A stretch of DNA of 12,153 nucleotides from an uncultured Pseudomonadota bacterium (GTDB taxonomy: Bacteria > Pseudomonadota > Gammaproteobacteria > Burkholderiales > Rhodocyclaceae). Under the pieces are notes generated by a model. It was not told the DNA's origin. It ran no database searches and worked only from the letters and a program-made list of their open reading frames with translations. Location of the stretch: NCBI GenBank assembly GCA_946479855.1, contig CAMLHL010000075.1, positions 1-12,153 of the forward strand, written 5' to 3'. The position numbers were made by a program, and so were the translations under genes. Position 1 is the stretch's first letter; each line of letters starts with the position of its first letter. This document shows, piece after piece, positions 7,603-12,153 of the stretch.

Positions 7603-8148
7603 TCAGCGCGAAGAGGGGGGTGCTGAGGGGAACGGTTTGGTGTCGGTCATGCCGGGTGCGGCGGTCACCGCCCCTTCCGTATTTGTTGAAGTGGCAGGCG
7701 CCAGTAACTTCGATGATTTGCCACTGGCGCGGATGCGTTCCTTTTCATCAGCAGGAAGGTTGGAATAGGCATCCCATTTTTGTTTGACGATCAGCTTTTG
7801 CTCGGGGGGGAGTTGCTTGAAGTCTTTGTAAGTGTCGCGTATTTTTGCACGTTCCTTCGGGTTGAACTTGGCCCACTCGCGCATCCGGTCCTGCATGCGT
7901 TGCTGTTCGTCTGGCTTCATGCTTGGGTAGCGCTCGGCAATACCCAGCCATTTTTTCTTGCGAATATTTTCAAGCTCGTCCCAATCCTTGGATAGGGGGG
8001 CGAGGATATCTCGTTGCTGAGCAGATAGCTGATTCCAGCCTGGTTGCGGCGGCGTGCCAATAACCGCCGTGGCCGGAGGGGCGGCGGCAATTGCGGCAGA
8101 CAGGGCGAAGCAGAGGATTACTCCTCCGAGGAATCGTCTTTTAGCCAT
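7603..8148 (-). CDS. Exported DUF3106-type protein
   Basis: Predicted periplasmic protein of 181 residues. The N-terminus (MAKRRFLGGV followed by a hydrophobic run to about residue 22) looks like a Sec signal peptide, with cleavage likely after the AIAAA stretch at 19-23; retention as a membrane anchor is the alternative. The mature part has a helical, highly charged core at about 38-140 rich in Trp, Lys, Arg and Gln, with repeated phrases such as WNQLSAQQRDILAPLSKDW, KKWLGIAERYPSMKPDEQ, RMREWAKFNPKER and LPPEQKLIVKQKW. I recognise this as the DUF3106 pattern. The tail (about 141-181) is low-complexity, rich in Ala/Pro/Ser/Thr. The ATG at 8148 overlaps the upstream gene by 31 bases and has no clear ribosome site. 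The helical LxPxQ/ER pattern recalls periplasmic stress proteins of the Spy/CpxP type, but that is a loose analogy. Function unknown. Confidence 0.88.
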   Translation of the reverse strand: MAKRRFLGGVILCFALSAAIAAAPPATAVIGTPPQPGWNQLSAQQRDILAPLSKDWDELENIRKKKWLGIAERYPSMKPDEQQRMQDRMREWAKFNPKERAKIRDTYKDFKQLPPEQKLIVKQKWDAYSNLPADEKERIRASGKSSKLLAPATSTNTEGAVTAAPGMTDTKPFPSAPPSSR

Positions 8149-8504
8149 TCGAAGAAGTCGTTGTCCAGAAAAGCTTCCGGCGGGAGGTCGTCGGAGAGAA
8201 GCGCGCTGTCCACTTCTTCCAATTCGGAAACATACTGGACGCTATGCCAGTAGAAGGAAATCCACATACCCAGCAACAAGGCGACGATGGCAAGGGCCTG
8301 CTTGAAGTAAGGAATGTATGCCTTGGGTATCGAAGAGGTAAGAGCGCCGGTTCCGGCCAGCACCAGTTCGCTAACGGGCTGCTTCTGCTTGGAGATCGCA
8401 AGATGGCGAGCGGCCTCCAGCCTCCTTGAAGTAGCTGGCGGGATGTTCTTCAGTCCGTGGTTCAGCGCTTGCCGAACGCGATATGCATAACGTTCTTCGT
8501 TCAT
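8118..8504 (-). CDS. Single-helix membrane protein (DUF3619 type), candidate anti-sigma factor
   Basis: 128-residue protein with a basic N-terminal part (about 1-65, including YRVRQALNHGL and SRRLEAARHLA), one hydrophobic helix at about 67-88 (ALAIVALLLGMWISFYW) and a short acidic C-terminal part (ELEEVDSALLSDDLPPEAFL). The charge bias predicts the N-terminus in the cytoplasm and the acidic tail in the periplasm. I recognise the LLSDDLPPEAFLD...WLK ending as typical of DUF3619 proteins. The ATG at 8504 overlaps the sigma-factor TGA as ATGA, with AAAGG upstream. A one-helix membrane protein encoded directly after and coupled to an ECF-type sigma factor is the usual position of an anti-sigma factor. 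However, I see no zinc-binding HxxxCxxC motif and no clear similarity to known anti-sigma folds, so this role is inference. Confidence 0.87.
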   Translation of the reverse strand: MNEERYAYRVRQALNHGLKNIPPATSRRLEAARHLAISKQKQPVSELVLAGTGALTSSIPKAYIPYFKQALAIVALLLGMWISFYWHSVQYVSELEEVDSALLSDDLPPEAFLDNDFFEWLKDDSSEE

Positions 8505-9079
8505 AGCTTTATACCTTTTGCCGACAGGGCGGCTGCAAGCGTGTGGGTAGCGCGCGAGCAATGGGTTTTTACGCTGCCTTCCGAGCAGCCCATCGCAGCC
8601 GCGGTCTCGGCTACGTCCATGTCTTCCCAATAACGCATGAGGAAGGCTTCCCGTTGACGTGCAGGCAGTTTTTTTATTTCATCCTCGATGAGGGTTAGGG
8701 TCTGCGTCTGCAGCAGCTTGCTTTCCGGTGTCTTCGGTCCGGTGCTGTCTTCGTCGGCAGCCAGTGTCTCCAGCGGATCGTAATCTTCATCGTCGTCCGG
8801 CGAGAATGCAGAGAGTAGCGTGGTCCACATCGAGCGCACCTTGCTGCGCCGATAATAATCGCGAATCGTGTTCTGCAGGATGCGCTGGAAGAGCATGGGA
8901 AACTCTTCATCCGGACGGTCGCCGTATTTTTCTGCCAGTTTGAGCATGGCGTCCTGGACGATATCCAGTGCAGCCTCCTCGTCATGAACGGCAAACATGG
9001 CTTGCTTGAATGCCCGGCGTTCGACAGATTCGAGAAAGCTGGAGAGTTGTTGGGGCGATGCCAGGGTGTTTTCTTTCAA
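8501..9079 (-). CDS. ECF-type RNA polymerase sigma factor
   Basis: 192-residue sigma-70 family protein with only regions 2 and 4, as in group 4 (ECF) sigma factors. Region 2 spans about 20-83: FKQAMFAVHDEEAALDIVQD is followed by KLAEKYGDRPDEEFPMLFQ and IRDYYRRSKVRSMW, the -10 recognition and core-binding part. Region 4 spans about 136-186 (KKLPARQREAFLMRYWEDMD), with a helix-turn-helix at about 153-175 (MDVAETAAAMGCSEGSVKTH) expected to read the -35 element. The linker (about 92-120) is long and acidic, including PDDDEDYDPLETLAADED. The most likely start is TTG at 9079, with a weak AAGG upstream; no in-frame ATG precedes region 2 closely enough to replace it, and homologs I recall begin near the LASPQQLSSFL segment. 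It is first in a four-gene set and divergent from ilvB. The regulon is unknown. Confidence 0.91.
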   Translation of the reverse strand: MKENTLASPQQLSSFLESVERRAFKQAMFAVHDEEAALDIVQDAMLKLAEKYGDRPDEEFPMLFQRILQNTIRDYYRRSKVRSMWTTLLSAFSPDDDEDYDPLETLAADEDSTGPKTPESKLLQTQTLTLIEDEIKKLPARQREAFLMRYWEDMDVAETAAAMGCSEGSVKTHCSRATHTLAAALSAKGIKL

Positions 9080-9181
9080 AAGGCCTTGAGCATTATGGGG
9101 GTATGCCGGGAAACCTTGACCGAAAAGGGGCGGTCGATTAAGGTTACGCCCTTTTAGGCAATAGCTTTTTTGGGCTCAAGA
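9080..9181. promoter_or_regulatory. Divergent control region between sigma factor and ilvB
   Basis: This 102-base gap must hold the promoters for both divergent units. On the plus strand, TTGACC (9116-9121) and TAAGGT (9139-9144) are spaced by 17 bases and could be an ilvB promoter, though the -10 matches only three of six. On the minus strand, CATAAT (9092-9097) is a good -10 match but has no -35 and would start transcription only a few bases before the sigma gene. Two overlapping inverted repeats fill 9116-9155. No leader peptide with a run of Ile, Val or Leu codons is present; a 20-codon open frame (9095-9157) has only four such codons. Confidence 0.55.
9116..9155 (+). repeat. Two overlapping inverted repeats upstream of ilvB
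   Basis: Repeat A pairs TTGACCG (9116-9122) with CGGTCGA (9131-9137) around an 8-base loop, AAAAGGGG; one pair is a G-U wobble in RNA. Repeat B pairs AAAAGGGGCG (9123-9132) with CGCCCTTTT (9147-9155), with one bulged G. The left arm of B is the loop of A plus two bases of its right arm, so as RNA hairpins the two are mutually exclusive. Repeat B ends in CCCTTTT on the plus strand and CCCCTTTT on the minus strand, terminator-like in both directions. Whether they act as RNA (attenuation) or as DNA (operator) depends on where transcription starts, which the sequence does not settle. Confidence 0.5.
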
Positions 9182-10882
9182 ATGATGATCAGCGGTGCAG
9201 AAATTGTAATCAGGTGCCTGCAAGAAGAAAAGGTGGATTGTGTTTTCGGTTACCCAGGCGGTTCCGTTTTGCACATTTACGACGCACTTTTCAAACAGGA
9301 TCAGGTCAAGCACATTCTCGTCCGCCATGAACAGGCGGCCGTGCACGCCGCGGATGCTTATTCGCGCTCGTCGCAGAAGGTCGGTGTTGCCTTGGTGACC
9401 TCTGGTCCCGGGGTGACCAACACGGTCACCGGTATTGCGACCGCCTACATGGATTCCATTCCGATGGTCGTGCTGTGCGGACAGGTGCCGACCCAGTACA
9501 TCGGCCAGGACGCTTTCCAAGAGTGCGACACCGTGGGTATTACCCGCCCCTGCGTCAAGCACAATTTCCTGGTCAAGGATGTCAAGGATCTGGCGATTAC
9601 GATCAAGAAGGCTTTTCACATTGCGGCGACCGGTCGTCCTGGCCCGGTGGTGGTCGATATCCCCAAGGATATTACGGCCCAGATGTGCGAGTTCGAATAC
9701 CCCAAGACTATCCAGATGCGCTCCTACAACCCGGTGGTCAAGGGGCATCTGGGACAGATCAAGAAGGCTGTGCAAATCCTTCAGGAAGCTAAGCGCCCGA
9801 TTATCTACACCGGTGGTGGCGTGATCCTCTCCGATGCGGCTGAAAAGCTGACCCAACTGGTCCGTAAGCTGGATTTTCCGGTGACCAATACCTTGATGGG
9901 ACTGGGCGGTTATCCGGCGACGGACAGGCAGTTTGTTGGCATGCTTGGCATGCACGGCACCTTCGAGGCCAATAATGCCATGCATTATGCCGACGTTATC
10001 CTGGCGGTCGGTGCTCGGTTCGATGATCGCGTGATCGGGAATCCGGAGCATTTTGGCGAGGAAAAGCGGCGCGTCATCCATATCGATATTGATCCGTCGT
10101 CCATTTCCAAGCGCGTCAAGGTCGATGTGCCTATCGTCGGCAATGTATCCGATGTGCTTGATGAAATCCTCAAGTTACTGGACGGCGGCTTCAAAGCCGA
10201 TCCCGAAGTGGCCGACTGGTGGAAGCAGATCGAAGAATGGCGTGGTCGTGATTCCCTGCGTTACAAGCAGGGCGGGCACATCATGCCGCAGTATGTGGTC
10301 GAGAAGCTGTATGAGGTAACTGCGGGCGACGCTTTCATTACCTCCGACGTTGGCCAGCACCAGATGTTTGCCGCGCAGTATTACAAGTTCGACAAGCCGC
10401 GTCGCTGGATCAATTCCGGTGGCCTGGGCACTATGGGCGTTGGTCTGCCGTACGGCATGGGTGTCCTCTTGGCTAATCCGGGGGCACAGGTGGCCTGTGT
10501 CACGGGCGAGGGCTCCATTCAGATGTGTATCCAGGAAATGTCGACCTGCAAGCAGTATGGCCTGCCGGTCAAGATCATCAATCTGAACAACGGCATGCTG
10601 GGCATGGTTCGCCAGTGGCAGGAAATGTTCTACTCGAAGCGCTACTCCCAGTCCTACGTCACCTCGTTGCCCGATTTCGTGAAACTCGCGGAGGCCTATG
10701 GCCATGTCGGGATGCGCATCGAGAAGCCGGAAGATGTCGAGCCGGCGCTGCGCAAGGCCTTTACAGAACACAAGGACGATCTGGTGTTCATGGACTTCAT
10801 CATCGATCCGGGCGCCAACGTCTTTCCGATGGTGGCGGCAGGCAAGGGCCTGACCGAAATGATCCTCGCTCAAGATCTGTAA
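9182..10882 (+). CDS. ilvB: Acetohydroxyacid synthase, large (catalytic) subunit
   Basis: Thiamine-diphosphate enzyme that joins two pyruvates, or pyruvate and 2-oxobutyrate, to form the acetohydroxyacid precursors of valine/leucine and isoleucine. The 566-residue length is normal. Key features: the FGYPGGSVLHIYDAL N-terminal pyrimidine-binding domain with the catalytic Glu in VRHEQAAVH (Glu50); TSGPGVTNTVTGIATAY; the FAD-binding middle domain with GARFDDRVIG; and the C-terminal diphosphate-binding motif starting GEGS at 442-445 and ending LNN at 468-470. The motif begins Gly-Glu-Gly where many homologs have Gly-Asp-Gly. The sequence is closest in style to E. coli IlvI, so ilvI is an equally fair name. 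I chose ATG at 9182 (ATG at 9185 is also possible); the upstream TTG at 9170 would add residues not typical of the family. The ribosome site is weak. First gene of ilvBNC, 18 bases before ilvN. Confidence 0.98.
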   Translation: MMISGAEIVIRCLQEEKVDCVFGYPGGSVLHIYDALFKQDQVKHILVRHEQAAVHAADAYSRSSQKVGVALVTSGPGVTNTVTGIATAYMDSIPMVVLCGQVPTQYIGQDAFQECDTVGITRPCVKHNFLVKDVKDLAITIKKAFHIAATGRPGPVVVDIPKDITAQMCEFEYPKTIQMRSYNPVVKGHLGQIKKAVQILQEAKRPIIYTGGGVILSDAAEKLTQLVRKLDFPVTNTLMGLGGYPATDRQFVGMLGMHGTFEANNAMHYADVILAVGARFDDRVIGNPEHFGEEKRRVIHIDIDPSSISKRVKVDVPIVGNVSDVLDEILKLLDGGFKADPEVADWWKQIEEWRGRDSLRYKQGGHIMPQYVVEKLYEVTAGDAFITSDVGQHQMFAAQYYKFDKPRRWINSGGLGTMGVGLPYGMGVLLANPGAQVACVTGEGSIQMCIQEMSTCKQYGLPVKIINLNNGMLGMVRQWQEMFYSKRYSQSYVTSLPDFVKLAEAYGHVGMRIEKPEDVEPALRKAFTEHKDDLVFMDFIIDPGANVFPMVAAGKGLTEMILAQDL

Positions 10883-10887
10883 GCGGG

Positions 10888-10892
10888 GGAGG
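10888..10892 (+). promoter_or_regulatory. Ribosome binding site of ilvN
   Basis: A strong GGAGG lies eight bases upstream of the ilvN ATG, in the 18-base gap after the ilvB stop. It is clearly stronger than the site in front of ilvB, which may help keep the regulatory subunit in good supply. Confidence 0.75.
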
Positions 10893-10900
10893 AAAAGTAT

Positions 10901-11392
10901 ATGCGACACATCATTTCCATCCTGATTGAAAATGAATCGGGTGCACTTTCCCGCGTGGCCGGGCTGTTTTCCGCCCGTGGTTACAATATCGAATCATTGA
11001 CCGTGGCGCCGACGGAGGATGCCTCGCTGTCCCGGATGACTATCCTGACTTCGGGGTCCGACGAAGTGCTCGAACAGATCACCAAGCAGCTGAACAAGCT
11101 GGTTGATGTGGTCAAGGTGGTCGATCTCTCCGAAGCTGCGCATGTCGAGCGTGAACTGATGCTGATCAAGGTTCGCGCGACCGGCAAGGATCGCGAAGAG
11201 ATGAAGCGTATGGCCGATATTTTCCGTGGTCGTATCATTGACGTTACGGAATCGACCTATGTGATCGAGTTGACTGGTGCCAGTGCCAAGCTCGACTCGT
11301 TCATTGCCGCGCTCGATGCCGGCCTGATTCTCGAGACCGTTCGTACCGGTGTCTGTGGCATCGGTCGTGGCGATCGTATTCTCAAAGTCTAA
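10901..11392 (+). CDS. ilvN: Acetohydroxyacid synthase, small (regulatory) subunit
   Basis: Regulatory subunit that activates the IlvB-type catalytic subunit and confers feedback inhibition by valine. At 163 residues it has the same length as E. coli IlvH and aligns with it throughout, so ilvH is an equally valid name. The N-terminal ACT domain (about 1-78) carries IENESGALSRVAGLFSARGY with Asn11, Gly14 and, just after, Asn29. In E. coli IlvH, changes at Gly14 and Asn29 cause valine resistance, so their presence predicts a valine-sensitive enzyme. Also conserved are NIESLTVAPTEDASLSRMTI, HVERELMLIKVRATG leading into the C-terminal domain, IFRGRIIDVT, and the ending RTGVCGIGRGDRILKV. The ATG at 10901 has a strong GGAGG site. 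It sits between ilvB and ilvC, 24 bases before ilvC, and is clearly co-transcribed with them. Confidence 0.98.
   Translation: MRHIISILIENESGALSRVAGLFSARGYNIESLTVAPTEDASLSRMTILTSGSDEVLEQITKQLNKLVDVVKVVDLSEAAHVERELMLIKVRATGKDREEMKRMADIFRGRIIDVTESTYVIELTGASAKLDSFIAALDAGLILETVRTGVCGIGRGDRILKV

Positions 11393-12153
<761 letters not shown>

Noticed and set aside
9092..9097. CATAAT on the minus strand as the sigma-factor promoter
   Set aside because: No -35 box at a suitable distance, and transcription would start about six bases before the TTG, leaving no room for ribosome binding.
9109..9138. Possible ECF-type promoter GGAAAC ... GTCGAT driving ilvB from the neighbouring sigma factor
   Set aside because: Only a loose resemblance to RpoE-type elements, with an 18-base spacer; the sigma factor's own consensus is unknown, so it cannot be supported.
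9095..9157. 20-codon open frame as an ilv attenuation leader peptide
   Set aside because: Only four of twenty codons are for branched-chain amino acids and they are not clustered; no strong ribosome site.
9170..9181. TTG at 9170 as the ilvB start
   Set aside because: It would add four residues not typical of the family, whereas ATGs at 9182 and 9185 give the usual N-terminus.
9176..10081. Minus-strand open frame opposite ilvB (301 codons)
   Set aside because: Antisense shadow of the conserved acetohydroxyacid synthase; no domain, no promoter or ribosome site, His/Asp-rich composition of a reverse-complement frame.

Overview
The window looks like a chromosomal core segment of a betaproteobacterium, most likely of the Rhodocyclales (Dechloromonas/Azonexus-like). 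That assignment is inference, from the gene order, the close match of IlvH-type, KARI, PepA and ValS proteins to proteobacterial families, and a sigma factor/DUF3619/DUF3106/RDD cluster beside ilvBNC that I recall from Betaproteobacteria. Coding density is very high: all intergenic space adds up to roughly 0.3 kb, and the largest gap is about 100 bp. I saw no rRNA, tRNA, CRISPR array, insertion sequence, phage gene or attachment site, and no gene-free stretch longer than 300 bases.

Layout. (1) Bases 1-4951, minus strand: pepA (leucyl aminopeptidase), holC (DNA polymerase III chi), a small acidic protein of unknown function, and valS (valyl-tRNA synthetase, whose C-terminal end lies outside the window). 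This is the same pepA-holC-valS order as in E. coli, with one extra small gene inserted. (2) Bases 5023-7190, plus strand: lptF-lptG, the two permease subunits of the LPS exporter, divergent from pepA as in E. coli. (3) Bases 7191-9079, minus strand: a compact four-gene set transcribed toward lptG. In order of transcription it holds an ECF-type RNA polymerase sigma factor, a one-helix membrane protein (DUF3619 type), an exported protein (DUF3106 type) and a small RDD-family membrane protein. (4) Bases 9182-12153, plus strand: ilvB-ilvN-ilvC, the common branched-chain amino acid pathway (acetohydroxyacid synthase large and small subunits, then ketol-acid reductoisomerase, cut by the window edge).

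How the parts work together. The ilv genes supply the first two shared steps to valine, isoleucine and leucine; the small subunit keeps the residues that bind feedback valine in E. coli IlvH. LptF and LptG form the inner-membrane channel which, with LptB, extracts LPS and sends it to the outer membrane. The sigma-factor cluster has the architecture of a cell-envelope stress circuit (sigma factor, candidate membrane anti-sigma, periplasmic protein, membrane protein), but this role is inferred, not shown. It is the most interesting part of the window.

Gene packing is tight. Two gene pairs (pepA/holC and lptF/lptG) overlap as TTGA, with a TTG start codon sharing bases with the upstream TGA stop. 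The sigma/DUF3619 pair overlaps as ATGA. The stop codons of lptG and the RDD gene abut to form the palindrome TGATCA, leaving no room for a terminator between the convergent units.
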